A DNA stretch of 64,000 bases from Gammaproteobacteria bacterium (GCA_035501935.1 DATJVC010000015.1:1-64000); one strand, 5' to 3'. Positions 36,397 through 45,755 are shown, counted from the first letter of the stretch. The notes: generated by a model from the letters alone, not told the origin. Numbers and translations are program-made.

Positions 36397-37023
36397 ATGC
36401 CGGCGATGCCACAAACCACCGAACAGGCGGTGAACGAGCAGCAGCGGCCGCTGCGCGTGATGCTGGTCGACGATTTTCCGGAGCGGGCGGAGGTGTTGGA
36501 GCGCGCGCTGATCGCCTCCAGCCACCAAATCGTTGCCCGCCTTGGCAGCGGCGCCGATCTGCGCGCCGAGGTGTCGCGCCTCGCGCCTGACGTGGTCATC
36601 ATCGATCTCGATTCGGCGGATCGCGACATCCTGGAGGACATGCATGCCATCAACCGGGAACAGCCGCGCCCGGTGGTGATGTTCACCCGCGATGACGATC
36701 CGGCGCTGATCAAGAGCGCCGTGCATGCGGGGGTGAGCGCCTATGTGGTCGGCGGTCTCGATCCGCAGCGCATGCTGCCGGTCATGAACGTGGCCATCGC
36801 CCGTTTCGAGCAATTCCAGGCCTTGCAGCGCGAACTCGAAGACGCGCGTACGGCGCTGGCCGAGCGCAAATGCATCGAGCGCGCCAAGGGCATCCTCATG
36901 AAGCAGCGGCGCATGGACGAGGAGGCCGCCTACGCGGCCATGCGCAAGATGGCCATGGATCGCAACATCAAGCTTGTGGAACTGGCCCGCAGCCTGATCG
37001 CGGCGGCCGATTTGCTGGTGTGA
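36397..37023 (+). CDS. nasT: NasT-type ANTAR-domain transcription antiterminator
   Basis: 208 residues from ATG 36397. A receiver-like N-terminal domain (about 20-135: LRVMLVDDFPERAEVLERAL, DVVIIDLDSAD, VMFTRDDDP) is followed by a C-terminal three-helix ANTAR domain (about 140-205: LAERKCIERAKGILMKQRRMDEEAAYAAMRKMAM). ANTAR proteins bind RNA with two hexaloop hairpins and prevent terminator formation. In NasS-NasT systems NasT is held by NasS without nitrate. Its likely RNA target is in the nrtA leader (38496-38572). Confidence 0.93.
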   Translation: MPAMPQTTEQAVNEQQRPLRVMLVDDFPERAEVLERALIASSHQIVARLGSGADLRAEVSRLAPDVVIIDLDSADRDILEDMHAINREQPRPVVMFTRDDDPALIKSAVHAGVSAYVVGGLDPQRMLPVMNVAIARFEQFQALQRELEDARTALAERKCIERAKGILMKQRRMDEEAAYAAMRKMAMDRNIKLVELARSLIAAADLLV

Positions 37024-37035
37024 AAGGAAACGATC

Positions 37036-38295
37036 ATGAATGATGAATCATCAGGCAGTGCGCCGCCGTCGCGGCCACGCGCCACGGTGACGCCGCTGCG
37101 GCCGCGGTCGCGCGTGGGCCTGCGCATCGGCGGTTCGGACGCGCCCGAACGGCGCGAGGTGATCGTCGGCTTCATTCCGCTGACGGACTGCGCGCCCGTC
37201 GCAGTGGCCTCGGCCCTCGGCTTCGATCGCAAGCATGGTCTCATCATCCGGCCGAAGCGGGAAGGTTCCTGGGCGGCGGTGCGCGACAAGCTGATGAATG
37301 GCGCGATCGACGCCGCGCACAGCCTCTACGGGCTTGTCTACGGCATCCAGCTCGGTATCGGCGGACCGCGCCATGACATGGCGGTGTTGATGACATTGAA
37401 CCAGAACGGCCAGGCGATCACGCTGGGCAATCATCTGCGCGACGCCGGCGTCACCGATGCCGCCACCCTGTCGCGCCATCTTGCGACCCGGCACGGCGAA
37501 CTGGCATTCGCCCACACCTTTCCCACCGGCACGCATGCGATGTGGCTGTACTACTGGCTGGCGGCGCACGGCATCGATCCGCTTGCGGACGCGCAGACCC
37601 TCACCGTGCCGCCGCCGCAGATGGTCACCCAGCTCCGGCTGTCGGATATCGACGGGTACAGCGCCGGTGAACCGTGGAACGCCCAGGCCGTGCACGAGGG
37701 CGTGGGGTTCACCGTCGCGACCTCGCAGCAGGTGTGGCCGGACCATCCGGAGAAGGTGCTGGCCACCACCACTGAATTCGTGCGCCAGTATCCGAACACG
37801 GCGCGGGCGCTGGTGATGGCCCTCCTGGAGGCGGCGCGTTACATCGACAATCCCGCGCACCACGAGATGGTCGCGCATGTCCTGGCAGCGCGCGGCTGTG
37901 TGAATACCGACACCGGATTGCTGCTGCCGCGTCTGCGTGGCGAATACAAGGACGGCCTCGGCCACGGCTGGAACGACGGACGCGCGGTGCGTTTCCACGG
38001 CGGTGGCAGCGTCAACTATCCCTATCTGTCGGACGGCATGTGGTTCATGACCCAGCACCGGCGCTGGGGTTTGCTCAAGCAGGATCCGGATTATCTCGCC
38101 GTTGCCCGCCAGGTGAACCGCATCGATGTGTACGCGCAGGCGGCCACGGCCGTCGGCGTGCCGCTGCCGTCTTCGCCGCTGCGCAACTCGACCTTGATCG
38201 ACGGCCAATACTGGAACGGCCATGACCCCGCCGGTTATGCCCGCGGCTTTCCCATCATGGCGGCGGCGACACGGGCGAGGTCGAATCTCATGTAA
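37036..38295 (+). CDS. nasS: NasS-type cytoplasmic nitrate/nitrite sensor (NrtA-like, no signal peptide)
   Basis: 419 residues. From about 40 it is a CmpA/NrtA-type periplasmic-binding fold (VIVGFIPLTDCAPVAVASALGFDRKHGL, FAHTFPTGTHAMWLYYWLAAHGIDP, YSAGEPWNAQAV). It has no export signal; the N-terminus is basic, Pro-rich and hydrophilic. Lacking export while sitting 12 bases behind nasT identifies it as NasS, which binds nitrate in the cytoplasm and then frees NasT. Compared with nrtA downstream it shares the fold but is shorter. Confidence 0.9.
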   Translation: MNDESSGSAPPSRPRATVTPLRPRSRVGLRIGGSDAPERREVIVGFIPLTDCAPVAVASALGFDRKHGLIIRPKREGSWAAVRDKLMNGAIDAAHSLYGLVYGIQLGIGGPRHDMAVLMTLNQNGQAITLGNHLRDAGVTDAATLSRHLATRHGELAFAHTFPTGTHAMWLYYWLAAHGIDPLADAQTLTVPPPQMVTQLRLSDIDGYSAGEPWNAQAVHEGVGFTVATSQQVWPDHPEKVLATTTEFVRQYPNTARALVMALLEAARYIDNPAHHEMVAHVLAARGCVNTDTGLLLPRLRGEYKDGLGHGWNDGRAVRFHGGGSVNYPYLSDGMWFMTQHRRWGLLKQDPDYLAVARQVNRIDVYAQAATAVGVPLPSSPLRNSTLIDGQYWNGHDPAGYARGFPIMAAATRARSNLM

Positions 38296-38301
38296 AGCGG
38301 A

Positions 38302-38328
38302 GTTGATCAGGCGCCAGGAGTGATCAAC
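38302..38328. promoter_or_regulatory. 8-bp hairpin just after nasS
   Basis: GTTGATCA (38302-38309) and TGATCAAC (38321-38328) form a perfect stem with an 11-base loop, 7 bases after the nasS stop. There is no T-tract, so it may be an mRNA end structure or an operator rather than a classical terminator. Confidence 0.4.
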
Positions 38329-38340
38329 ACGGTGCTGCGG

Positions 38341-38357
38341 CGCACAGAATCGGTGCA
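38341..38357. promoter_or_regulatory. NtrC-like binding site upstream of nrtA
   Basis: CGCACA, GAATC, GGTGCA matches 12 of 17 positions of the NtrC consensus and 10 of 12 of its arms. It is centred about 100 bases before the start point predicted from the -24/-12 element. Confidence 0.6.
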
Positions 38358-38421
38358 TTGCGATCCCGACGAACAGGGACGTGGGCGAGTAACACGTTGT
38401 ATTTCTGCAAGGTTGTAATGA

Positions 38422-38437
38422 TGGCAAGAGGTTTGCA
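38422..38437 (+). promoter_or_regulatory. Sigma-54 (-24/-12) promoter for the nrtABC-nirBD-nasA operon
   Basis: TGGCAAG, AGGT, TTGCA differs from the consensus TGGCACG-N4-TTGCW at one position. GG (38423-38424) and GC (38435-38436) are 10 bases apart. Predicted start is near 38448, so the leader is about 195 bases and includes both hexaloop hairpins and the terminator. Confidence 0.78.
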
Positions 38438-38495
38438 CTGGTAGTGATTCGGAACCGGCGGTGTGTGCGCACCGCTGCCGGCACATAGGCTCATC

Positions 38496-38572
38496 ACCCA
38501 ACGGCGGGTCGTGCGGCTGAAGCGAACGGCGAGGTCAGCCCTTGCGGTATCGCTTGCGGACAAAGGCGTCCG
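38496..38572 (+). promoter_or_regulatory. Tandem hexaloop RNA motif (predicted ANTAR/NasT binding site) in the nrtA leader
   Basis: Hairpin 1 is ACCC-AACGGC-GGGT (38496-38509), extendable past one C/C mismatch. Hairpin 2 is CGGAC-AAAGGC-GTCCG (38557-38572). Both loops are six bases with A at position 1 and G at position 4, the feature known for ANTAR-bound RNAs. The loop and 3' arm of hairpin 2 are the same bases as the 5' arm of the terminator (starting 38562), so the two structures exclude each other. The 47-base linker contains a further possible stem, GGCTGA/TCAGCC. Confidence 0.75.
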
Positions 38573-38613
38573 GCAGGTGGCAGCGTTATCGCCCCCGCCG
38601 ACGCCTTTTTTAT
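38562..38613 (+). terminator. Leader (attenuator) terminator upstream of nrtA
   Basis: AAAGGCGTC (38562-38570) pairs with GACGCCTTT (38600-38608); GGC/GCC and GG/CC extend the stem inward with single bulges. The 3' arm continues into a T-tract (to 38611). It ends 30 bases before the nrtA ATG, so it can only act as an attenuator of the operon. Confidence 0.88.
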
Positions 38614-38642
38614 TTGTGTGAAATTGCCAACCGGAGGATGTG

Positions 38643-40055
38643 ATGAAAGAGCTGTTTTCAACCGCGTATTACGTGACCCGCCATCGCCTTTGGAAACCGC
38701 GATGCGGCCTGAGGGCGGCACTGGTCCTGCTGTTGGGCGCGACCAGTGTCAGCGCTCCCGCCGCCGAGAATGTAGAAAGGGCGGAACTCAAATTCGGCTT
38801 CATCAAGCTGACGGACATGGCGCCGCTCGCCATCGCCTATGAAAAGGGCTTCTTCGAGGACGAGGGCCTCTACGTGACTCTGGAGGCGCAGGCCAACTGG
38901 AAGGTGCTGATCGACCGGGTGATCGACGGTTCGCTCGACGGCGCCCACATGCTCGCCGGCCAGCCCATCGGCGCGACCATCGGCATCGGCACCAGGGCCG
39001 AAATCATCACGCCCTTCAGCATGGATTTGAACGGCAACGGCATCACCGTGTCGACCGAGGTCTGGAACGCCATGAAGGCCAACATCAAGACGGGCGCTGA
39101 CGGCAAGCCGGTGCATCCCATCTCGGCGGCGGCGCTGAAACCGGTGGTCGACAACTATCGGGCCAAGGGCAGGAAATTCAACATGGGCATGGTGTTCCCG
39201 GTATCCACGCACAACTATGAACTGCGCTACTGGCTGGCGGCCGGCGGCCTCAACCCCGGCTATTACTCGCCGACCGACATCTCCGGGCAGATCAACGCCG
39301 ACGTGCTGTTGTCGGTGACGCCGCCGCCGCAGATGCCGGCGACGCTGGAGGCCGGCACGATCCTGGGCTACTGCGTGGGCGAGCCGTGGAACCAGCAGGC
39401 CGTCTTCAAGGGCATCGGCGTGCCGGTCGTCACTGATTATGAAATCTGGAAGAACAATCCAGAGAAGGTGTTCGGCGTGACCAGGGCCTTCGCCGACAGG
39501 AATCCCCGCACCATGATTGCCATCACCAAGGCGCTGATCCGCGCCGGCATGTGGCTGGACGCCGATAACGGCAGGAATCGCGCGGAAGCCGTGAAGATCC
39601 TCTCGCGTCCGGAGTATGTCGGCGCTGACGCCAATGTCATTGCCAACAGCATGACCGGCACCTTCGAGTACGAAAAGGGCGACAAGCGTTCGCTGCCGGA
39701 TTTCAACGTGTTTTTCCGCTACCACGCCACCTATCCGTACTACTCCGACGCGGTGTGGTACCTCACCCAGATGCGGCGCTGGGGCCAGATTTCGGAGGCC
39801 AAACCGGATTCCTGGTATGACGAAACGGCGAAGAAGGTCTACCGCCCGGACATCTACCGGGCCGCCGCAGAGGCGCTCATCAAGGAGGGCAGGATGAAGG
39901 CCGAAGACCTGCCGCAGACCGACGGCTACAAACCGCCGACCAATGCCTTTATCGACGGCGTCGAGTATGACGGCAAAAAGCCCAATGAATATCTGACCAA
40001 GTTTGCGATCGGTCAGCAGGACGGTGCCGCGCCGCGGCCGGCGAAGAATCCGTGA
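38643..40055 (+). CDS. nrtA: Nitrate/nitrite ABC transporter substrate-binding protein
   Basis: 470 residues from ATG 38643, five bases after GGAGG. The signal peptide hydrophobic core is [21 protein letters not shown]. The mature CmpA/NrtA-type domain begins [28 protein letters not shown]; the ligand region includes [22 protein letters not shown] and [14 protein letters not shown]. It captures nitrate in the periplasm. It is the first gene behind the attenuator and resembles nasS, from which it may share ancestry. Confidence 0.94.
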   Translation: MKELFSTAYYVTRHRLWKPRCGLRAALVLLLGATSVSAPAAENVERAELKFGFIKLTDMAPLAIAYEKGFFEDEGLYVTLEAQANWKVLIDRVIDGSLDGAHMLAGQPIGATIGIGTRAEIITPFSMDLNGNGITVSTEVWNAMKANIKTGADGKPVHPISAAALKPVVDNYRAKGRKFNMGMVFPVSTHNYELRYWLAAGGLNPGYYSPTDISGQINADVLLSVTPPPQMPATLEAGTILGYCVGEPWNQQAVFKGIGVPVVTDYEIWKNNPEKVFGVTRAFADRNPRTMIAITKALIRAGMWLDADNGRNRAEAVKILSRPEYVGADANVIANSMTGTFEYEKGDKRSLPDFNVFFRYHATYPYYSDAVWYLTQMRRWGQISEAKPDSWYDETAKKVYRPDIYRAAAEALIKEGRMKAEDLPQTDGYKPPTNAFIDGVEYDGKKPNEYLTKFAIGQQDGAAPRPAKNP

Positions 40056-40084
40056 TGCTGAATTTGCGATGAGGAGATGACCTG

Positions 40085-41104
40085 ATGAATGTCGCGCGCG
40101 TGACGAACTTTCTCGATCAGGCCGGACTGACCTGGTTCGCGCCGGTGATCCGATTGTGTGTCGGAGAGGATCCGAAGGCGCAATTGAAGAGCTTGTGGAT
40201 GTTGATGGGCGTGCCACTGGTGGCGATTGTGCTGTTCCTGGGGTTGTGGAACGTCACCGCCGCCGGCGTGCAGACCAGTCTGGGCACCATCCCGGGGCCG
40301 GCGCAGGTATGGCGGGAGTTCCGCAATCTGGTGCAGAGCCACCATGAAGAGCGCGCCAAGGCGCGTGCCTTCTATGAACGGCAGCGGCAGCGCAATGCGG
40401 AGTTGCTCGCCAAGGATTCCCGGGCAAAGGTCGAGATCCGGCCTTGGACCGGCAAGCCGACGTTCTTCGATCAAATCCTGACCAGTCTGAAGACCGTGTT
40501 CACCGGCTTCCTGCTGGCCTCCGTGGTGGCCGTGCCGCTTGGCATCCTGTGCGGCACCAGCAGGATCGTCATGGCGGCGCTGAACCCGCTGATCCAGGTC
40601 TTCAAGCCGGTGTCGCCGCTGGCCTGGCTGCCGATCGTGACCTTGATTGTGAGCGCGGCATACGCGAGCAACGACGGCTGGCTGCCAAAGTCGTTCATCG
40701 TGTCGGCGGTCACGGTGACGCTGTGTTCGCTGTGGCCGACGGTGATCAACACTGCCGTCGGCGTCGCCTCCGTGGACAAGGACCTCATCAACGTGGCGCG
40801 CGTGCTGCAACTGTCCTGGGTGACGCGCATTATCAAGATCATCATCCCCTCGTCGCTGCCGCTCATCTTCACCGGCCTGCGCCTCTCGCTGGGCGTGGGC
40901 TGGATGGTGCTGATCGCCGCCGAGATGCTGGCGCAGAACCCGGGGTTGGGCAAGTTCGTCTGGGATGAATTTCAGAACGGCAGCTCACAGTCACTGGCGC
41001 GCATCATGGTGGCGGTGCTGACCATCGGCCTCATCGGTTTTCTGCTGGACCGCCTCATGCTGACCGCGCAGCAGTTGTTTACTTATGGCGAGCGGCGCAC
41101 GTAA
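40085..41104 (+). CDS. nrtB: Nitrate ABC transporter permease
   Basis: 339 residues. The N-terminal 130 include one helix (about 40-58) and a charged cytoplasmic or periplasmic stretch (HHEERAKARAFYERQRQR). The permease core begins about 135 (SLKTVFTGFLLASVVAVPLGILCG) with about five more helices and an EAA-type loop NVARVLQLSWVTRIIKIIIPSSLPLIFTGLRLSLG. It forms the channel for NrtA-delivered nitrate. Confidence 0.92.
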   Translation: MNVARVTNFLDQAGLTWFAPVIRLCVGEDPKAQLKSLWMLMGVPLVAIVLFLGLWNVTAAGVQTSLGTIPGPAQVWREFRNLVQSHHEERAKARAFYERQRQRNAELLAKDSRAKVEIRPWTGKPTFFDQILTSLKTVFTGFLLASVVAVPLGILCGTSRIVMAALNPLIQVFKPVSPLAWLPIVTLIVSAAYASNDGWLPKSFIVSAVTVTLCSLWPTVINTAVGVASVDKDLINVARVLQLSWVTRIIKIIIPSSLPLIFTGLRLSLGVGWMVLIAAEMLAQNPGLGKFVWDEFQNGSSQSLARIMVAVLTIGLIGFLLDRLMLTAQQLFTYGERRT

Positions 41105-41143
41105 GCCGGATATCGGGTTCAAGGCAATCCAAAGGAAGCTGAA

Positions 41144-42910
41144 ATGATGACCATGGCGGTGTCGCGATTGAAGAGACGGAAAACCGAAGCGCTGGTGGAG
41201 GAAATGGGAACCGCGCCCGCCGATGCGATTGTGTCAGCGGCCCCGACGCCGCTGCTCGAACTCAAGGGCATCAGCAAGTCCCATGGCAGCGGGGCGCACG
41301 CCACCGCCGTGCTCAAGGACATCAATCTCGCCATCCGTGAGGGCGAGTTCATCGCCATCGTCGGTTTCTCCGGCAGCGGCAAGACCACTCTGATCTCGCT
41401 CATCGCGGGGCTGATCCCCCCGGATGCGGGGCAGGTGCTCAAGAACGGCCGGACTATCACCGGGCCGGGGCCGGATCGCGGCGTTGTGTTCCAGAGTTAT
41501 TCGCTGATGCCATGGATGACAGTGCACCAGAACGTGGCGCTGGCGGTGTATCAGGTCTGCAGACATCTGTCACCCGCCGGGCGCAGGGCGCGCATCGAGA
41601 AGTACATCGACATGGTGAACCTGACGCCGGCGATGGAAAAACGGCCGGCGGAGTTGTCAGGAGGCATGCGCCAGCGCGTGGCGGTGGCGCGCGCGCTCGC
41701 CATGAGCCCGGACATCCTGCTGCTCGACGAGCCTCTGTCCGCGCTCGATGCGCTGACACGCGCGAAACTGCAGGATGAAATCGTCCGGATCTGGGAGCGG
41801 GAGAAAAAGACCGTCATCCTCATCACCAACGACGTCGATGAGGGTCTCATGCTCGCTGACCGCATCATTCCGCTCAAACCCGGCCCCGGCGCGACATTGG
41901 GCCCCGAGTTCGCGGTCAATCTGCCGCGGCCGCGCGATCGCAAGGCGATGAACCACGATCCGGCGTTCAAGCACCTGCGCAGGGAAGTGACGCAGTATCT
42001 GATGGACGTCGGCATGGATCGCCAGTCGGCCGCGGATCAGGAGATCAGGCTGCCTGATGTGTTGCCCGTTACCGCCCGCGAGCTGCAACCGATCGGCACC
42101 GTCCACCATGACGTGCTGCCGGAGACGGAACTCGAACGCTACGTCGACTTCGCCGGCGTGTCGAAAATCTACCCGACGCGCAAGGGGCTGGTGAAAGTAG
42201 TGGATGGATTCGATCTTCACATCCGCAAAGGTGAATTCGTTTCCATCATCGGTCACTCCGGCTGCGGCAAGTCCACGGTGTTGTCGATGGTCGCGGGTCT
42301 GAGCGAGATCAGCGAAGGCGGCATCACCCTCAATTACCGCGAGATCAACGCCGCCGGTCCGGATCGCGGCGTCGTTTTCCAGTCACCGAGCCTGGTGCCG
42401 TGGCTGTCGGCGTATGACAACGTCCGCCTCGGCGTCGATCGCGTATATCCACACGTTTCCGCACAGGAACGCCGCGACATCATCGCCTATTACCTGGCGC
42501 GGGTCGGGCTGGCCGACGCCATGCATAAAAAAGCCGCGGAACTCTCCAATGGCATGAAGCAGCGCGTCGGCATTGCCCGCGCCTTCGCCCTGTCGCCCAA
42601 ACTGCTGCTGCTGGATGAACCTTTCGGCATGCTCGATTCGTTGACCCGCTGGGAATTGCAGGAGGTATTGATGGAGGTGTGGGCGCGCGCGCAACTGACC
42701 GCCGTGCTGGTCACTCACGATGTCGATGAGGCCATCCTGCTCGCCGATCGCGTGGTGATGATGACCAATGGCCCGAATGCGCGCGTCGGCAGGATCATGA
42801 ACGTCGATCTGCCGCGCCCGCGCACGCGCAAGGCGCTGCTCAATCATCCGGATTACTACCGCCTGCGCGAAGGGCTCATCGATTTCCTCACCGAATGTGA
42901 TCACCCCTGA
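41144..42910 (+). CDS. Nitrate ABC transporter ATPase, two nucleotide-binding domains fused (NrtC/NrtD type)
   Basis: 588 residues with two complete ABC domains. Domain 1 (about 30-270): Walker [10 protein letters not shown], signature [15 protein letters not shown], Walker [12 protein letters not shown]. Domain 2 (about 335-585): GHSGCGKST, a weakened signature [15 protein letters not shown] (Gly to Asn), Walker [12 protein letters not shown]. In cyanobacteria NrtC carries an NrtA-like domain and NrtD is a separate protein; here two ATPase domains are joined with no NrtA-like domain. A 15-base gap separates it from nirB. Confidence 0.92.
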   Translation: MMTMAVSRLKRRKTEALVEEMGTAPADAIVSAAPTPLLELKGISKSHGSGAHATAVLKDINLAIREGEFIAIVGFSGSGKTTLISLIAGLIPPDAGQVLKNGRTITGPGPDRGVVFQSYSLMPWMTVHQNVALAVYQVCRHLSPAGRRARIEKYIDMVNLTPAMEKRPAELSGGMRQRVAVARALAMSPDILLLDEPLSALDALTRAKLQDEIVRIWEREKKTVILITNDVDEGLMLADRIIPLKPGPGATLGPEFAVNLPRPRDRKAMNHDPAFKHLRREVTQYLMDVGMDRQSAADQEIRLPDVLPVTARELQPIGTVHHDVLPETELERYVDFAGVSKIYPTRKGLVKVVDGFDLHIRKGEFVSIIGHSGCGKSTVLSMVAGLSEISEGGITLNYREINAAGPDRGVVFQSPSLVPWLSAYDNVRLGVDRVYPHVSAQERRDIIAYYLARVGLADAMHKKAAELSNGMKQRVGIARAFALSPKLLLLDEPFGMLDSLTRWELQEVLMEVWARAQLTAVLVTHDVDEAILLADRVVMMTNGPNARVGRIMNVDLPRPRTRKALLNHPDYYRLREGLIDFLTECDHP

Positions 42911-42924
42911 ATAAAGGAGAACCC

Positions 42925-45387
42925 ATGCACAAGGAAAAACTCGTCCTGATCGGCAACGGCATGGCCGGTGTACGCACGCTGGAAGAACTGCTCAAGCTGG
43001 CGCCCGACAAATACGACGTCACTGTCTTCGGCGCCGAGCCGTACGCCAATTACAACCGCATCCTGCTTTCGCCAGTGCTCGCCGGCGAGAAGACCGTGGA
43101 TCAGATCATCTTGAATGACGACGCCTGGTATGCCGGACACGGGATCACTTTGCACAAGGGCAGGATGGTCATCCGGATCGACCGGAAGGCGCGGCGGGTG
43201 CACACCGCGGACGGGCTGGAGGCCGCTTATGACCGGCTCATTCTCGCCACCGGATCGAATCCATTCATGCTGCCGATACCGGGGCGCGACCTGCCGGGGG
43301 TGGTGACCTTCCGCGACATTCACGACGTCGATCGCATGCTGGCGGCGGCGGCACGAGGCGGCAGGGCGGTGGTCATCGGCGGTGGCCTGCTCGGCCTGGA
43401 AGCCGCCAACGGCCTGTCCAAACGCGGGATGGACGTCACCGTCGTGCACCTGCTCGACACGCTCATGGAACGGCAACTCGATACCGCCGCCGCGGCGCTG
43501 CTGCGCCAATCACTGGAGACACGCGGGCTCAGGTTTTACACCAGCCGCCAGACCGAGGCCATTCTGGGCGGGGAGCGCGCGCGCGCGGTGCGTTTCAAAG
43601 ACGGCGAGGAGATTGCCGCCGATCTGGTGGTCATGGCCGTCGGCATCAAGCCGAACATCGATCTGGCGAAGTCCGCCGGCCTGTATTGCGAGCGGGGCGT
43701 GCTGGTCAACGATACGATGCAGACCTATGACCCCCGCATCTACGCGATCGGCGAGTGCGTGCAGCATCGCGGCCAGAGCTACGGCCTGGTGGCGCCGCTC
43801 TTCGAGCAGGCCAGGGTCTGCGCCAATCATCTGGCCGAACTCGGTTTCGCGCGCTACAGCGGATCCGTCACCTCCACCAAGCTCAAGGTCACCGGCATCG
43901 ATCTTTTCTCCGCCGGTGATTTCCAGGGCGGCACCGGCACCGAGGACATCGTGCTCAAGGATGCCACCCGCGGCGTCTACAAGAAGCTGGTGCTGAAGGA
44001 CAATCGCATCGTCGGCGGTGTGCTGTACGGGGACACCGTCGATGGCTCGTGGTATTTCCAGTTGATGAAGGACAAGACCGACGTCGCGCACCTGCGCGAT
44101 CAACTGCTGTTCGGTCAGGCGCACGTCGGCGACTCCGGGCATGGCGAAAAGATCAGCCAGATGGCGGTGATGCCGGACAGCGCCGAGATCTGCGGCTGCA
44201 ACGGCGTCTGCAAAGGCACGATCGTCCGGGCCATCATCGAGAAGAAACTGTTTACGCTGGATGAGGTGCGCGCACACACCAAGGCGTCGAGCTCGTGCGG
44301 TTCGTGCACGGGCCTGGTCGAGGAGCTGCTCGCCTCGACCGTCGGCGCCGACTATACGCAGACGCCCAGGACCAAGCCGCTCTGTACCTGCACGCATTAC
44401 ACGCACGAGGAGGTGCGCCGCGCGATTGTCGACAACGCCCTCAAAACATTGCCGGACGTGCGCGCCTTCCTCGAATGGAAAACACCGGACGGCTGCCATG
44501 TGTGCCGGCCGGCGCTGAATTATTACCTGGTCTGCGCCTGGCCCGGCGAATACGCCGACGACGCCCAGTCGCGCTTCATCAACGAGCGGGCGCACGCCAA
44601 CATCCAGAAGGACGGCACCTATTCGGTGGTGCCGCGCATCTGGGGCGGGGTCACCAATGCGCATGAGTTGCGCGCCATCGCCGACGTCGCCGAGAAATAC
44701 CAGGTGCCGACGGTGAAGATCACCGGCGGCCAGCGCATCGATCTGCTGGGCGTGAAGAAGGAGGACCTGCCGAGTGTGTGGGGCGATCTGGCGCGGGCCG
44801 GCTTCGTCTCCGGTCACGCCTACGGCAAGGCGCTGCGCACGGTGAAGACCTGCGTCGGCTCCGAGTGGTGCCGCTTCGGCACGCAGGACTCGACCACCAT
44901 GGGCATCCGGCTGGAAAAGATGACCTGGGGCGCGTGGACGCCGCACAAGACCAAGATGGCCGTCTCCGGTTGCCCGCGCAATTGCGCCGAGGCGACCATC
45001 AAGGACTTCGGCGTGGTCGCCGTCGACTCTGGCTGGGAGTTGCACGTCGGCGGCAACGGCGGCGTCAAGGTGCGCGCGACGGATTTGCTGTGCAAGGTCA
45101 CGACCATGGAGGAGGTGGAGGAATACTGCGCCGCCTTCATGCAGCTTTACCGCGAGGACGCGCGTTATCTCGAGCGCACGGCGCCATGGATCGAGCGCGT
45201 CGGGCTCGAATTCGTCAAGAAGGCCATTGTCAATGACGCGGAAAACCGCCGGCGCCTGGCGGCACGCTTCCTCGCCTCCCAGAAGCACGCGCAAAAGGAT
45301 CCGTGGGCGGAGCGCGCCGCCGGCCTGCAACGCGGGGAATTCGCACCGCTGAAGACCGTCCCGGCGATGCCGCGGGCGGTCGCCTGA
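42925..45387 (+). CDS. nirB: Nitrite reductase [NAD(P)H] large subunit
   Basis: 820 residues. Order: FAD/NAD-binding domains (about 1-380; LVLIGNGMAGVRTLEEL, AVVIGGGLLGLEAANGL), two BFD-like [2Fe-2S] segments (CGCNGVCKGTI ... SSCGSC; then CTCTHYTHEEV ... CHVC), then the siroheme/4Fe-4S nitrite reductase core (VPTVKITGGQRIDLLG, CVGSEWCRFG, CPRNCAEA). It reduces nitrite to ammonium with NAD(P)H in the cytoplasm. With nirD six bases downstream it completes the assimilatory path begun by nasA. Confidence 0.96.
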   Translation: MHKEKLVLIGNGMAGVRTLEELLKLAPDKYDVTVFGAEPYANYNRILLSPVLAGEKTVDQIILNDDAWYAGHGITLHKGRMVIRIDRKARRVHTADGLEAAYDRLILATGSNPFMLPIPGRDLPGVVTFRDIHDVDRMLAAAARGGRAVVIGGGLLGLEAANGLSKRGMDVTVVHLLDTLMERQLDTAAAALLRQSLETRGLRFYTSRQTEAILGGERARAVRFKDGEEIAADLVVMAVGIKPNIDLAKSAGLYCERGVLVNDTMQTYDPRIYAIGECVQHRGQSYGLVAPLFEQARVCANHLAELGFARYSGSVTSTKLKVTGIDLFSAGDFQGGTGTEDIVLKDATRGVYKKLVLKDNRIVGGVLYGDTVDGSWYFQLMKDKTDVAHLRDQLLFGQAHVGDSGHGEKISQMAVMPDSAEICGCNGVCKGTIVRAIIEKKLFTLDEVRAHTKASSSCGSCTGLVEELLASTVGADYTQTPRTKPLCTCTHYTHEEVRRAIVDNALKTLPDVRAFLEWKTPDGCHVCRPALNYYLVCAWPGEYADDAQSRFINERAHANIQKDGTYSVVPRIWGGVTNAHELRAIADVAEKYQVPTVKITGGQRIDLLGVKKEDLPSVWGDLARAGFVSGHAYGKALRTVKTCVGSEWCRFGTQDSTTMGIRLEKMTWGAWTPHKTKMAVSGCPRNCAEATIKDFGVVAVDSGWELHVGGNGGVKVRATDLLCKVTTMEEVEEYCAAFMQLYREDARYLERTAPWIERVGLEFVKKAIVNDAENRRRLAARFLASQKHAQKDPWAERAAGLQRGEFAPLKTVPAMPRAVA

Positions 45388-45393
45388 TCGCTC

Positions 45394-45750
45394 ATGAGCT
45401 GGGTCGAGATCGGGCCGTTGCAGGAAATACCGCGGCTGGGGGCACGGGTGGTGCGCACGGCGCAGGGCGACATCGCCGTGTTTCGCGCCGCCGATGACGC
45501 GGTGTTCGCGCTGGACGATCACTGCCCGCACAAGGGCGGTCCGCTGTCGCAGGGCATCGTTTACGATCGCCGCGTCGCCTGCCCGCTGCACAACTGGGTG
45601 ATCTCGCTCGAAAGCGGCGAGGCCACCGGCGCCGACCAGGGCTGCACCCGCCGGCACGAGGTCAAAATCGAAAACGGCCGCGTCCTGCTGCGCCTTGCGG
45701 TGCAGGATGTCGGACCGGCACTGGAACAACGTTGCGCCGCGGCGCGGTGA
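45394..45750 (+). CDS. nirD: Nitrite reductase [NAD(P)H] small subunit (Rieske-type)
   Basis: 118 residues with a Rieske fold: DDHCPHKGGPLSQG (first Cys-His pair) and CPLHNWVISLESGEA (second Cys-His pair), so unlike some NirD proteins it keeps all four [2Fe-2S] ligands. It partners NirB. The stop overlaps a possible GTG start of nasA at 45747. Confidence 0.93.
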   Translation: MSWVEIGPLQEIPRLGARVVRTAQGDIAVFRAADDAVFALDDHCPHKGGPLSQGIVYDRRVACPLHNWVISLESGEATGADQGCTRRHEVKIENGRVLLRLAVQDVGPALEQRCAAAR

Positions 45751-45755
45751 ACGAC

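Noticed and set aside
43510-45729. A 739-codon open frame on the reverse strand across nirB and nirD
   Set aside because: It is an antisense shadow typical of high-GC DNA; the forward frame has complete NirB and NirD motifs.
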